DNA of 64,000 nt from Pelomonas sp. CA6 (lineage in GTDB: Bacteria; Pseudomonadota; Gammaproteobacteria; Burkholderiales; Burkholderiaceae_C): NCBI RefSeq assembly GCF_022549225.1, contig NZ_JAKZFD010000002.1, forward strand, positions 1-64,000, written 5' to 3'. Position 1 is the first letter of the stretch. Each line of letters starts with the position of its first letter. A program made the translations under genes and the position numbers. Under the pieces are notes generated by a model that worked only from the letters and a program-made list of their open reading frames with translations, was not told the DNA's origin and did not search any database. Below are positions 40,518 through 49,815 of this stretch, one piece after another.

Positions 40518-41596
40518 GCCTGCTGCTGCGCGTGCTGCTGGACCCGGCGCAGGCGCGGGCGCTGCCCGAGTCCGGCTGGGACCTGCTGGTGCGCCAGGCG
40601 CGGGCCGCCCGCCTGCTCGCCGAGCTGGACCGCCGGCTGGCCGCCACGCCGCAGCTGACCGTCCCCGAGGCCCCGCGCCTGCACCTGGAGGCCGCGCGCC
40701 GGCTGGTGCAGCGCCAGGCGCAGATGACACGCTGGGAGCTGCGCTGCATCGCCCGCGCGCTGGACGGCGAAGGCCTGCGCCCGGTGCTGCTCAAGGGCGC
40801 CGCCTACCAGGCCCTGGGCCTGCCGCTGGCGCGGGGCCGCATGTTCGGCGACGTCGACCTGCTGGTGCCGCGCGAACAGCTGGAGCGCACCGAGAGCGCG
40901 CTGCTGCGCCAAGGCTGGGAGCCCGAGCCCATGTCGGCCTACGACCAGCGCTACTACCGGCGCTGGATGCATGAAATCCCGCCGCTGCGCCACCGCCACC
41001 GCGCCAGCGTGCTGGACCTGCACCATGCGCTGCTGCCGCCCACCTCGCGCATCGCGGTGCGCAACGCGCTGCTGTTCGACGCGCTGCAGCCGCTGCCCGA
41101 ATGGCCGGGGCTGTCCGCGCTGGCGCCTGCCGACCTGCTGCTGCACAGCGCCACCCACCTGTTCCAGGAGGGCGAGCTGGAAAGCGGCCTGCGCGACCTG
41201 CTGGACCTGGACGCGCTGCTGCGCCACTTCGGCGCCACGCCGGACTTCTGGGCGGCCCTGCTGCCGCGCGCCCGTGCGCTGGGCCTGGGCCTGCCGCTGT
41301 ACTACGCGCTGTGGCTGTGCCACGAGCTGCTGCAGACCCCCGTGCCGCCCCAGCTGCTCGCCGCCAGCCGCGCCGACGGCCCGCCGCGCTGGCGCGCGCC
41401 GCTGATGCGCGCGCTCTACCGCCGCGCGCTGCGGCCCCACCATCCCAGCTGCGACGGCGCCACCGAGCGTCTCGCCCGTTTTGCGCTGTATGTGCGCTCG
41501 CACTGGCTGCGCATGCCGCTGCCGCTGCTCAGCGCCCACCTGGCACGCAAGGCCTGGATGCGGCTGTCGCCGCCCGCGCTGCCCGAGCAGGCCTGA
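40514..41596 (+). CDS. Nucleotidyltransferase-family protein (PF14907 type)
   Basis: This 360-aa protein matches the uncharacterised nucleotidyltransferase family PF14907. The active-site blocks are VLLKGAAYQALG (about 91-102) and GRMFGDVDLLVP (Asp113 and Asp115 as metal ligands), with helical C-terminal segments such as LLLHSATHLFQEGE. Members sit next to HprK-like kinases and PqqD-like proteins in several peptide-modification loci. It is coupled to the kinase gene by a 4-base overlap and ends the cassette. Confidence 0.86.
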   Translation: MSLLLRVLLDPAQARALPESGWDLLVRQARAARLLAELDRRLAATPQLTVPEAPRLHLEAARRLVQRQAQMTRWELRCIARALDGEGLRPVLLKGAAYQALGLPLARGRMFGDVDLLVPREQLERTESALLRQGWEPEPMSAYDQRYYRRWMHEIPPLRHRHRASVLDLHHALLPPTSRIAVRNALLFDALQPLPEWPGLSALAPADLLLHSATHLFQEGELESGLRDLLDLDALLRHFGATPDFWAALLPRARALGLGLPLYYALWLCHELLQTPVPPQLLAASRADGPPRWRAPLMRALYRRALRPHHPSCDGATERLARFALYVRSHWLRMPLPLLSAHLARKAWMRLSPPALPEQA

Positions 41597-41686
41597 TCCG
41601 GCCCGGCGCCCATGGGACCGCAGGCCCGGGCCCCCTGCCCAGGGTCATAGGTCGCAGACCCGGGACCATCGCGTATGCTGACGGCC

Positions 41687-42304
41687 ATGGACCGACCCAA
41701 GCCTTTCTCGATGATCCGCGAGTTCCACCTCGCGGACTGGTTCACGCTGGCCAACGCCTTCTGCGGCGTTGGCGCGCTGTTCTCGGTGATGACCTATCTG
41801 CAGACCCGCGAGGTCCTGCACCTGTACTACGCCTGCGCGCTGATCCCGGCGGCGCTGGTGTTCGACGTGCTGGACGGCCGCATCGCGCGCTGGCGCCAGC
41901 AGAGTTCCGCGATGGGCCGCGAGCTGGACTCGCTGGCCGACGTGATCTCCTTCGGCGTCGCCCCCGCGGCCATCGCCTACGGCTGCGGCATGCAGGGCCT
42001 GTACGACCGCGTCGTGCTGGTCTTCTTCGTCGCCTGCGGCGTGTCGCGCCTGGCGCGCTACAACATCACCGCCGAAAAGCTCTCCGATGGCGGCGACAAG
42101 GTGCGCTACTTCGAAGGCACGCCCATCCCGACCTCGCTGCTGCTGGTGCTGCTGCTGTGGGTGGCCGCCGCGCAGGGCGCGATCGGCGACGCGTTGTGGC
42201 TGGGCGTCACCACCGTCGCCGGCTTCAAGCTGCACCCGCTGGTGCTGCTGTTCGCGCTCTCCGGTTCGCTGATGATCAGCCGCATCCGCATTCCCAAGCT
42301 CTGA
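41687..42304 (+). CDS. CDP-alcohol phosphatidyltransferase (PssA-like)
   Basis: This 205-aa inner-membrane enzyme transfers a phosphatidyl group from CDP-diacylglycerol, most likely to serine. The full family motif DG-x2-AR-x8-G-x3-D-x3-D is present in DGRIARW through GRELDSLAD (residues about 61-83). It has about six membrane helices. It is shorter than many PssA proteins, so another alcohol acceptor is possible. ATG at 41687 (MDRPKPFS) or at 41675. Confidence 0.86.
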   Translation: MDRPKPFSMIREFHLADWFTLANAFCGVGALFSVMTYLQTREVLHLYYACALIPAALVFDVLDGRIARWRQQSSAMGRELDSLADVISFGVAPAAIAYGCGMQGLYDRVVLVFFVACGVSRLARYNITAEKLSDGGDKVRYFEGTPIPTSLLLVLLLWVAAAQGAIGDALWLGVTTVAGFKLHPLVLLFALSGSLMISRIRIPKL

Positions 42305-42312
42305 CGCAGCCG

Positions 42313-42329
42313 GCCCGCCGACGGCGGGC
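42313..42329. terminator. Hairpin between convergent genes
   Basis: GCCCGCC/GGCGGGC is a 7-bp stem with the loop GAC in the 54-bp gap between pssA-like and S41 protease stop codons. There is no T-run; it may act on both strands. Confidence 0.4.
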
Positions 42330-42358
42330 GCGCCGGGGCGCCCGCCTCGGCGCGGGCT

Positions 42359-43984
42359 TCAGCGCACGCCCAGGAAGCGGTTGTTGCGCAGCTGCGGTCC
42401 CTCGCTGATCGCCAGGCCCGGCAGCGCGCTGTGGCGCGCCTGCTGCGACTGCACCGAAACCGGCGGGCAGCTGCCGTTCAGGCGGTGCTGCAACGCGGCC
42501 GCCAGCTGGCCCTCGCGCACGTCGCCCAGGTCGCGGCTCAGGTCGTCGGCCACCTGGCAGCCCGGCACGCCGGTGCCCGGCTGGCTGCTGGCGGGGATGA
42601 AGCCGTCCGAGTAATCGCCGAAGCCCTTGGCGTTGACGCCCTCGAACTCGATGGGCAGGAAGCGGTTGCCACAGTTCTCCTGCCCCGAAAAGCCATAGGG
42701 CTTGCCGCAGGTGCGCCCGCCGACCAGCCGCACCTCGACGTCCACGCCGCGCAGCCCGTTGATCAGCGCCTCGCTCGCCGAGCAGGTGCCGGACTGGCTG
42801 AGCACATAGAGCCGGCGCAGGTTCAGCGTGGGCAGGTTCTGCGGCGTGCTGCACTTGCCGTTCACCGGCAGGCAGGACTGGTTGTAGAAGGGCGTGCTCT
42901 CGTTCTCCGTCGAACGACGCGCGTTGTAGCGCAGCTGCTCGAAGGTGCGCCCGTTGGTGGGCTGCGCGCCGGCGATCATGTAGGCCAGCTCGCTGGCCAG
43001 GTAGAGGTAGCCGCCGCCGTTGTAGCGCAGGTCCAGCACCAGCTCGCTGACCCCGGCCGCCGAGAAGCCGCGCACCGCGTCGATCAGCCCCTGCTCGGCG
43101 GTCTGGATGTGGGTGGTGAAGACCAGATAGCCCACCTTGGCGCCGTCCGCCGCGTTCAGCACGCGCGCCATCGGCACGGCGTTGGTGTTCAGCTGCGCGC
43201 TGACCAGGCTCATGCTGCGCGCGATGCCGTCGCGCGTCGTGAACACGAAGTTGTGCGTCTCGCCGCTGGCGCCGGGATAGAGCGCCGCGTTGAGCTTGTC
43301 CACGCCCGTGCGGTCGTTGGCGTCGGCGCTGACGCCGTCCACCGTCACCAGCCGGTCGCCGCGCTGCAGGCCGGCCAGCGCCGCCGGGCTGCCCGGCTCC
43401 ACATAGGCCACGCGCAGGTTGCGCGGCGGCGTCGGCGACCCCATGGACCAGCGCAGCCCGTAGCCGGCCGCCACGCCCGCCTGCATCTCCTGCTGCCATT
43501 CCTGCTCCGGCACCATGAAGCTGAAGCGGTCGCGGCGCGCGCCGCTGGCGGTCAGCTGCGGCGTGCGCAGGTCGTCGAAATAGGCCTGCAGCGCCTGCTG
43601 CACATCGCTGCCGCTGTAGGCCGCCGCGTCGGCGTTGAGCTGCGGCACCTGATCGCGCCACAGATAGGCCTCGTCGTAGTAGGCGCGCAGCCATTGCTTC
43701 TCGGTGCCCAGGCTGGCGGTGCGCCGCGCCGCCGGCGCCAGCATGTTGCCGGGCGCGCACTGCTGGGCGTAGGTGCTGCTGGGCTTGATCGGCTCGCTGC
43801 CGCTGCCCGAGCTGCCCCCGCCACTGCCGCCGCCGCCGCTGCTGCCGCTCCCGGGGCTGGGGCCCACCAGCGGATCGCCGGCGCGGCCGCCGCCACCGCC
43901 ACACCCCTGCAACGCCAGCAACAGCGCCACCGCGGCCGCCAGCAGGCCGCGCTCGTTCCAGTTCCGGTTCTTCTTCGTTCGCAA
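42359..43984 (-). CDS. S41-family C-terminal processing protease lipoprotein
   Basis: This 541-aa periplasmic lipoprotein has a signal with lipobox ALQGC followed by poly-Gly and a Gly/Ser linker (about 35-65). A PDZ domain (VAYVEPGSPAALAGLQRGDR) precedes the S41 domain. The catalytic Ser lies in TCSASEALINGL and the Lys in RTCGKPYGF. A cluster of cysteines in the catalytic domain (SCLP, KCST, TCSA, TCGK, NCGN) suggests disulfides. Start is TTG at 43984 with GGGAGA upstream; the longer frame to 44173 has no signal at its N-terminus. Confidence 0.88.
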   Translation of the reverse strand: MRTKKNRNWNERGLLAAAVALLLALQGCGGGGGRAGDPLVGPSPGSGSSGGGGSGGGSSGSGSEPIKPSSTYAQQCAPGNMLAPAARRTASLGTEKQWLRAYYDEAYLWRDQVPQLNADAAAYSGSDVQQALQAYFDDLRTPQLTASGARRDRFSFMVPEQEWQQEMQAGVAAGYGLRWSMGSPTPPRNLRVAYVEPGSPAALAGLQRGDRLVTVDGVSADANDRTGVDKLNAALYPGASGETHNFVFTTRDGIARSMSLVSAQLNTNAVPMARVLNAADGAKVGYLVFTTHIQTAEQGLIDAVRGFSAAGVSELVLDLRYNGGGYLYLASELAYMIAGAQPTNGRTFEQLRYNARRSTENESTPFYNQSCLPVNGKCSTPQNLPTLNLRRLYVLSQSGTCSASEALINGLRGVDVEVRLVGGRTCGKPYGFSGQENCGNRFLPIEFEGVNAKGFGDYSDGFIPASSQPGTGVPGCQVADDLSRDLGDVREGQLAAALQHRLNGSCPPVSVQSQQARHSALPGLAISEGPQLRNNRFLGVR

Positions 43985-44210
43985 GGCTTGTTCTCCCTGT
44001 GCCGGAAGGTCCGGCTCCCTGTCGTGGCCCGCTTTATACCGTCGGCGGCCCCAAAGACCGAGCAAAACACTCCACTTTGAGCCCTCGGCACTGTTGCGCG
44101 CCAGCACATCGAACAGCACGCAACAGCGCCCTGTATTTCCATGGCGGGAGCGTGGATGTCGAACTAGAGTCAAGACCTGACACCCCCCCTGTCACTCCCC
44201 AAGGTCCATC

Positions 44211-45746
44211 ATGAAGTCCTTCCACAGCATCAAAACGAGGCTGCTGCTGCTTTCCGCCGTGCTGCTGGCCCTGCTGGCCATCGTCGGCGGCTGGAGCGTC
44301 CTGTCCCTCAACCAGGTCCAGGGCGCGCTCGCCACGGTCTACCAGGACCGCGTCGTGCCGCTCAAGCAGCTCAAGCGCGTGGCCGACGCCTACGCGGTCA
44401 GCATCGTCGACACCAGCCACAAGGCGCGCGCCGGCTCGCTGGACAAGGCGGCGGCGCTGAAGTCCGTGCAGGACGCCGAAACACTGATCCGCAATGAATG
44501 GTCGGCCTACACCGCGACCCGCATCGAGGGCCGCGAGCGCGAGCTGGTCGACAAGGCCAAGGCCGCGCTGGCGCCCGCGCAGGCCGCCACCGAGAAGCTC
44601 AAGGCCATCCTGCAGGCCAACGATCACGCCCAGCTGGAGGAGTTCTGCAACAAGGCGCTCTACCCGGCGATCGACCCGCTCAGCGGCACCATCGGCGAGC
44701 TGGTCGACGAGCAGCTGCGCATCGCCGCCGCCGAGTACGCCAAGGGCGAGGCCACCAGCCGCCAGGCGCGCTGGGTGGTCATCGCCGTGTTCGCGCTGGC
44801 GCTGGCCAGCGGGCTGGTGCTGGCCTGGCGCATCATCGCGTCCATCATGACGCCGCTGGGCGAGGCCCTGCACCTGGCCGAGCGCATCAGCCAGCGCGAC
44901 CTCTCCGCGCCCAAGGCGACCGCCGGGCGCGACGAAATGGGCCGCCTGCTCGGCGCGATGCAGTCCATGCAGGAGCAGCTGAGCCAGACCGTGGTGCAGA
45001 TCCGCAGCAGCGCCGACACCGTGTCCAGCGCCTCCGAGGAAATCGCCAAGGGCGGCAGCGACCTCAGCATGCGCACCGAGCAGCAGGCCGCGTCGCTGGA
45101 AGAAACCGCCGCCTCCATGGACCAGATGGCCGCCGCCGTGCGCAGCAACGCCGACCTCGCCGCGCAGGCCAACCAGCTCGCCACCGAGGCCTCCGGCACC
45201 GCCACGCGCAGCGGCGAGGCGGTGGAGCGCGTGGTTTCGACGATGGCGCAGATCAACCGCAGCGCGCAGCGCATCGCCGACATCATCGGCGTGATCGACG
45301 GCATCGCCTTCCAGACCAACATCCTGGCGCTGAACGCGGCGGTGGAAGCCGCGCGCGCCGGCGAGCAGGGCCGCGGCTTCGCCGTCGTGGCCGGTGAGGT
45401 GCGCACGCTGGCGCAGCGCAGCGCGCAGGCCGCGCGCGAGATCAAGTCGCTGATCAGCACCAGCGTCGAGGAGGTGCACAGCGGCACCCAGGTCGCCGAG
45501 GAGGCCGGCCGCACCATGGAGGAGCTGGTGGGCCAGGTGCGCCACGTCACCAGCCTGCTGGCCGACATCTCCACCGCCACGCGCGAGCAGAGCGCCGGCG
45601 TCGGTCAGGTCAACATCGCGATCTCGCAGCTGGACAGCACGACGCAGCAGAACGCCGCGCTGGTGGAGGAGTCCGCCGCCGCCGCCGACAGCCTGCGCTC
45701 GCAGTCGCGCCAGCTGGCCGAGATCGTCGGCTCTTTCAGGCTGTAG
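44211..45746 (+). CDS. Methyl-accepting chemotaxis protein
   Basis: This 511-aa chemoreceptor has two membrane helices (about 9-31 and 185-207) enclosing a periplasmic four-helix-bundle sensor, then a HAMP domain (about 208-260) and a long cytoplasmic coiled coil. The signalling tip is IGVIDGIAFQTNILALNAAV with RGFAVVAGEVRTLAQRSA. There is no C-terminal CheR pentapeptide. The ligand is unknown. The end overlaps the convergent DMT transporter gene by 11 bases. Confidence 0.95.
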   Translation: MKSFHSIKTRLLLLSAVLLALLAIVGGWSVLSLNQVQGALATVYQDRVVPLKQLKRVADAYAVSIVDTSHKARAGSLDKAAALKSVQDAETLIRNEWSAYTATRIEGRERELVDKAKAALAPAQAATEKLKAILQANDHAQLEEFCNKALYPAIDPLSGTIGELVDEQLRIAAAEYAKGEATSRQARWVVIAVFALALASGLVLAWRIIASIMTPLGEALHLAERISQRDLSAPKATAGRDEMGRLLGAMQSMQEQLSQTVVQIRSSADTVSSASEEIAKGGSDLSMRTEQQAASLEETAASMDQMAAAVRSNADLAAQANQLATEASGTATRSGEAVERVVSTMAQINRSAQRIADIIGVIDGIAFQTNILALNAAVEAARAGEQGRGFAVVAGEVRTLAQRSAQAAREIKSLISTSVEEVHSGTQVAEEAGRTMEELVGQVRHVTSLLADISTATREQSAGVGQVNIAISQLDSTTQQNAALVEESAAAADSLRSQSRQLAEIVGSFRL

Positions 45747-46707
45747 CCGCGCCGCCGGCCGGGCGCTGCGGCTTCACGCGCAGCGCCCACAGCACGCCGC
45801 CCACCAGCAGCGCCACGCCCAGCAGCGTCATCAGCGGCGGCCGGCCGCCGCGCAGCATCAGCGCATAGGCCAACGCGGCCAGGGTCTCGAACACGATCAG
45901 CTGGCCCACCAGCGTGGTCGGCAGGCGCTGGCTGGCCTCGTTCCAGCACAGCGTGCCCAGCCAGGAGGCGAACAGGCCCACCGCCAGCATCAGCCCCAGG
46001 TACACCCAGGGGCGCGGCCCCAGTGGCGCCGCGAAGCCCGGCGGCAGCAGGTCCAGGCCCGCCGCCTGCAGCCCGCCCAGCACGGCAAAGCCCAGCAGCG
46101 CCATCGGCAGCGTCACCAGCCCCTGCGCCGTGGCCCAGACGCGCGGGCTGCGTCCCGCATGCTCGCGCAGCCAGTCGGCATTGCGGATGGGATACCAGGT
46201 CCAGCACAGCAGCGCCACGCCGGCCAGCAGCGCGCCCTGCAGATAGCGGCCCAGCTCGCCGTCGGCGAGCGCGGCGCGCTCCACCGCGTTGACGCAGGCG
46301 ATGCCGGCACCGATCAGCAGCAGCGCCGGTGCCAGCCGGCCCCAGGGGTACTGGCCGTCGCGCGCCGCGTTGCGCCGGTTGGATGCGATCGCGATCACCA
46401 CCGGCAGCGTGCCGATGATCATGGTCGGCAGCGGCCCGCCGGCGCGCTGGATGGCCGCCGACAGCGTCAGGTAGTAGAGGAAGTTGCCGATCGCGCTGAG
46501 CCGCACCGCCTGCCACCAGTCCGCGCGCGTCAGGCGCGCCAGCTCGGCGCGGTCCATCAGCGCCAGCGGCAGCGCGATCAGCCCGAAAGCCAGGTAGCGG
46601 CCCGCGGTGAGCCAGGCGGCCGGATAGTCCGGCAACAGCAGCGGCGTGACGAAGACCAGGCCCCACATCAGGCCGGCCGCGAGCGCAAAAAGAAGTCCAG
46701 ACAGCAT
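45736..46707 (-). CDS. EamA/DMT-family transporter
   Basis: This 323-aa inner-membrane protein with ten predicted helices belongs to the drug/metabolite transporter superfamily. It begins MLSGLLFALAAGLMWGLVFV and has two EamA repeats; the second includes WLGTLCWNEASQRLPTTLVG. Members export or import amino acids, nucleotides or other small molecules. It is next to an AraC gene in the same direction with a 20-bp gap, so that regulator may control it. A longer reading frame upstream is a shadow of the AraC gene. Confidence 0.9.
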   Translation of the reverse strand: MLSGLLFALAAGLMWGLVFVTPLLLPDYPAAWLTAGRYLAFGLIALPLALMDRAELARLTRADWWQAVRLSAIGNFLYYLTLSAAIQRAGGPLPTMIIGTLPVVIAIASNRRNAARDGQYPWGRLAPALLLIGAGIACVNAVERAALADGELGRYLQGALLAGVALLCWTWYPIRNADWLREHAGRSPRVWATAQGLVTLPMALLGFAVLGGLQAAGLDLLPPGFAAPLGPRPWVYLGLMLAVGLFASWLGTLCWNEASQRLPTTLVGQLIVFETLAALAYALMLRGGRPPLMTLLGVALLVGGVLWALRVKPQRPAGGAATA

Positions 46708-46727
46708 GGACGCCACTGTGGCGCCGT

Positions 46728-47567
46728 TCAGCCCGCGGGTCTTGTACGCGCTTGCGCCGCGCCCACCTGCTGCTGGTAGCGCGACGGCGTCACGCCATAG
46801 CGGCGCGCGAACTGGCGCGTCAGATGCGCCTGGTCGGTCAGCCCCACGGCGGCGGCCACCGCGGCCGGCGCCTCGCCGCCGGCCAGCCGGCGCTTGGCCT
46901 CGGCCAGGCGCAGCACCATCAGCGCCTGCTGCGGCGTCGCGTCGCAGGCGCTCTTGAAGCTGCGCAGGAAATGGAAGGGGCTCAGCCCCGCCACCGCGGC
47001 CAGCTCCTCGGTGGACAGCTTGCGCTCCAGGTGGGCGCGCATGTACTCGGTCACCGCGGCGAAGCGCGGCGACGCGCGCTCGTCCGCCGGCGCCGGGCCG
47101 TGGCGCGCATGGCGGGCGAGCGTCTGCAGCAGCTCCATCAGCAGGCTGTCGAAGGCCAGCGGCTCCTGCGCGCGCCACAGCGCCGCGATCAGCGCGGCGG
47201 CACGCGCCGAAGCCTCGGCGTCGTGCGCCACCGCCGCGTGGAAGCTCCAGGCCGAGCCGCCGCACAGCTCGCGCAGCAGGCCCTCCTGCAGGTAGACCAT
47301 GCGATAGCCCCAGGCCTCGCCGCTGGCGGCGCGGCCGGTGTGCAGGTCGTCCGGGTTCATCAGCATCAGGCTGGCGCGCGGCGCGAAATGCTCGCCGCCG
47401 CGCCAGCGAAAAGCGCCCACGCCCGCGGTGATCGCCCCCAGCCCGTAGGCCTCGTGGGTGTGCGGCTCGAAGCTGTGGCGCAGGATGTTGGCGTGGTACA
47501 GCTCCACCCCGGCGCGGTGCGCGGGGCGGCGGTACTGCGCCTGGTCCTGGGGATGCTCGAAGCCCAT
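46728..47567 (-). CDS. AraC-family transcriptional regulator with cupin sensor
   Basis: This 279-aa regulator has an N-terminal AraC-type cupin ligand-binding domain (about 20-160; HSFEPHTHEAYGLGAI) and a C-terminal pair of helix-turn-helix motifs (about 180-270; LSTEELAAVAGLSPFHFLRS, then AAAVGLTDQAHLTRQFARRY). It lies directly upstream of the DMT transporter on the same strand and probably regulates it in response to the exported or imported compound. Confidence 0.92.
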   Translation of the reverse strand: MGFEHPQDQAQYRRPAHRAGVELYHANILRHSFEPHTHEAYGLGAITAGVGAFRWRGGEHFAPRASLMLMNPDDLHTGRAASGEAWGYRMVYLQEGLLRELCGGSAWSFHAAVAHDAEASARAAALIAALWRAQEPLAFDSLLMELLQTLARHARHGPAPADERASPRFAAVTEYMRAHLERKLSTEELAAVAGLSPFHFLRSFKSACDATPQQALMVLRLAEAKRRLAGGEAPAAVAAAVGLTDQAHLTRQFARRYGVTPSRYQQQVGAAQARTRPAG

Positions 47568-47622
47568 GGCCGCGATGATCGCAGATCGTGCCCCCTGTTT
47601 CCCCGACAGGGTCGGCCCCAGG

Positions 47623-48669
47623 TCAGCGCCGCAGCGCCCCCGGCGTCAGCCCGGTCCAGCGCTTGAAGAAGCGGCGGAAATTGGCGGCGTCGAAGAAGCC
47701 CAGCGCGCGCGCCACCGACTGGCTGGGTTCGCCGCGGCGCAGCAGCAGGTAGACCGCGCACAGCGCGCGCACCTGGTCCAGCTCCGCCTGGAAGTGGGTG
47801 CCGTGCTGGGCCAGGTGGCGCTTCAGCGTGGCCGGGCTCACCGCGAAGGCGGCGGCCGCCTGGTCCAGCGTCGGCGCCTGCTCCAGCCGTGGCGCCAGCC
47901 AGTCGTGCAGCGCCGCCAGCAGCCCACGCCGCCGCCCCGCCGGGTCGGCCTCCAGCGCCTGGCGCCACAGCGGCGGCGCCGCCGCGCCGGCCTGCCCGCG
48001 CCAGGGCCGCGTCGCGGCGGCCAGCGGCAGGCGCAGCGCGTCCGCCTGGGCGCCGAAATGCAGCGCCGCGCCCAGGTGCACCGCATGGTGGGCCAGCTCG
48101 CGCGGCCGGCCACGGTTGAAGCAGAAGGCCCAGGGCAGGCGCTCGCCGGCCAGCCAGTCGCACATGCCCGCCACCGCGGCCACGTGCAGATCCACGATGA
48201 AGCCGCGCCGCGCCGGCGGCAGACCGCAGGCGTCGGTCCAGAGCAGCAGCAGCTCGTCGCCCTCCTCCAGCAGCCGCGGCGTCAGCAGGGGCGTGAGCCG
48301 GCCGGCATGGCCGCAGAGCAGGCGCAGCGCTTCGCGCGCGTCGGCCGCCTGCTGCAGCGCCTGGCTGGCCAGCCCGTAGTGGCCCGGCAGCCAGGCGCGG
48401 CCGAGCACGAAGGCGGCGTCCGGCCCGCAGTCCGCCAGCGGCGCCAGCAGCGCCAGCAGCTGGCGCGGGCTCAGCAGCTGGCCCTCCCGCACGCCCGCGG
48501 CGGCCAGCCAGTCGGCGCGGTCCAGCTCGCGGCTGCGCGCGAACTCGGCCAGCAGCACGCCCTGCTCGCCCCAGGGCAGCAGCGGCGTGTCCAGCTGGTA
48601 GGGGCGGGCCTCGCCGGGCGCCGGCAGCAGCCCGGGCGGCAGCATCGGGGTACCGGCCTGCGCCGCCAT
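47623..48669 (-). CDS. AraC-family regulator (Arabinose_bd/PF12625 type)
   Basis: This 348-aa regulator has a long N-terminal domain of the PF12625 type seen in OruR and similar proteins (about 30-215) and a C-terminal AraC helix-turn-helix domain (about 250-345; AAAAFAVSPATLKRHLAQHG, ARALGFFDAANFRRFFKRWT). The start shares one base with the stop of the upstream GGDEF-like gene, which indicates an operon. Its targets are unknown. Confidence 0.92.
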   Translation of the reverse strand: MAAQAGTPMLPPGLLPAPGEARPYQLDTPLLPWGEQGVLLAEFARSRELDRADWLAAAGVREGQLLSPRQLLALLAPLADCGPDAAFVLGRAWLPGHYGLASQALQQAADAREALRLLCGHAGRLTPLLTPRLLEEGDELLLLWTDACGLPPARRGFIVDLHVAAVAGMCDWLAGERLPWAFCFNRGRPRELAHHAVHLGAALHFGAQADALRLPLAAATRPWRGQAGAAAPPLWRQALEADPAGRRRGLLAALHDWLAPRLEQAPTLDQAAAAFAVSPATLKRHLAQHGTHFQAELDQVRALCAVYLLLRRGEPSQSVARALGFFDAANFRRFFKRWTGLTPGALRR

Positions 48670-49598
48670 CAGCCGCGCTCCAGCCGGGCCAGCAGCGCCA
48701 GCATCAGCGCCTCCGGGTCGGTGCCCTGCGCCACCGGCGCCCAGGCCGTGCGCAGCGTCAGACCCAGGCCCGCCGTGCCGCCGCCGCCGCCGTCCCAGAG
48801 CGCCAGCGCGGCCTCCAGCCGCTCACCCAGCCGGCGCGCGCGCGCCGCGTCGGCGCCGGGCAGCAGCAGCACGAAGCGGTCGCCGCCGTAGCGGCACAGC
48901 AGCTCGCCGGGCCCCAGGTGCAGCAGGATCAGCTGCGCCGCGTTCTGCAGCAGCCGGTCGGCCTCGGCCAGGCCGAGCGCCCTCGCCCGCGCGTCGAAAC
49001 CCTGCCAGCCCAGCATCAGCAGCTGCGCCGGTCGATCCAGGCGCCGCTCCAGCGCCACCTGGCGCGCCATGTAGCCGGCGTCGCCCAGGCGCGTCAGCCC
49101 GTCCACCTGGCGGTGCTCGCGGAACAGCCGCTCGCGCTCGCGCAGCTGCGCGTTGAGCACCTGCTGCTCGCCGCGCCACAGATGCAGGCCCCAGGTCAGC
49201 AGGCCCATGCCCAGCGGCGTCAGCCCCGACTCCATCCAGTTGTCCCACAGCACCGACTTGGGCAGCAGCCAGAACTCGTCCAGCCAGTCGACGAAGCCGC
49301 CCAGCATCATCGCCGCCAGGCCCAGGCACAGCAGGTCGGTGACGCGCCCGGCCGGCCGGCTGGCGCGCAGATAGCCCATCCACAGCGCCAGCATCAGCGC
49401 GCCACCGCCCTCGCCCAGCACATCCATCCAGCGGTACTGGGCCAGCGGCCGCGGCCCGCCCTGCTGCGTGAAGGCCCAGACCAGCAGCGCCATCGCCAAC
49501 AGCAGCAGATGACCGAAGTGGCGCAGCCCCAGCACCGGCGCCAGCTGCAGGCGCCGGCGGCGGCGCCCGAGCACGAATCCCGGAGTTCCGATACGCAT
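48669..49598 (-). CDS. Membrane protein with degenerate GGDEF domain
   Basis: This 309-aa protein has about four or five N-terminal membrane helices (30-145) and a C-terminal GGDEF-fold domain (about 165-305). The active-site motif reads GGDRF (238-242) instead of GGDEF, and the first metal-binding Asp of the DxD(x)F block is missing (MLGWQGFDARARALG). It therefore is unlikely to make c-di-GMP and may act as a receptor or scaffold. ATG at 49598 (MRIGTPGFVLG) is used; an upstream in-frame ATG at 49658 is poorer. It is coupled to the downstream AraC gene. Confidence 0.83.
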   Translation of the reverse strand: MRIGTPGFVLGRRRRRLQLAPVLGLRHFGHLLLLAMALLVWAFTQQGGPRPLAQYRWMDVLGEGGGALMLALWMGYLRASRPAGRVTDLLCLGLAAMMLGGFVDWLDEFWLLPKSVLWDNWMESGLTPLGMGLLTWGLHLWRGEQQVLNAQLRERERLFREHRQVDGLTRLGDAGYMARQVALERRLDRPAQLLMLGWQGFDARARALGLAEADRLLQNAAQLILLHLGPGELLCRYGGDRFVLLLPGADAARARRLGERLEAALALWDGGGGGTAGLGLTLRTAWAPVAQGTDPEALMLALLARLERG

Positions 49599-49815
49599 GG
49601 GCGCGCATGCTAGGCCGCGCCTGTGACAGCCCGCGCACGCGCCGGCGCGGGGGGTCAATTCGGCTCAGCCGGCGCGCGCCGCTGCGCCGCGCGGCCCGCG
49701 GCGACGGCGCCACGCCACGCTGTCACGGGAGCGCCATCTGCGCCACCCAGGATGCGGCCCCGATCGACTTATCGCCCCGACGCGGGCCCCAACGCTGCAC
49801 GCAGCCCCCACCACC

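Noticed and set aside
48669-49598. Active diguanylate cyclase
   Set aside because: GGDRF and the missing first metal Asp argue against catalysis.
49622-49726. GTGACAGC and GCTGTCAC around the phytase operon promoter as possible Pho boxes
   Set aside because: Only single half-sites about 97 bp apart; the tandem 11-bp repeat needed for PhoB binding is not seen.
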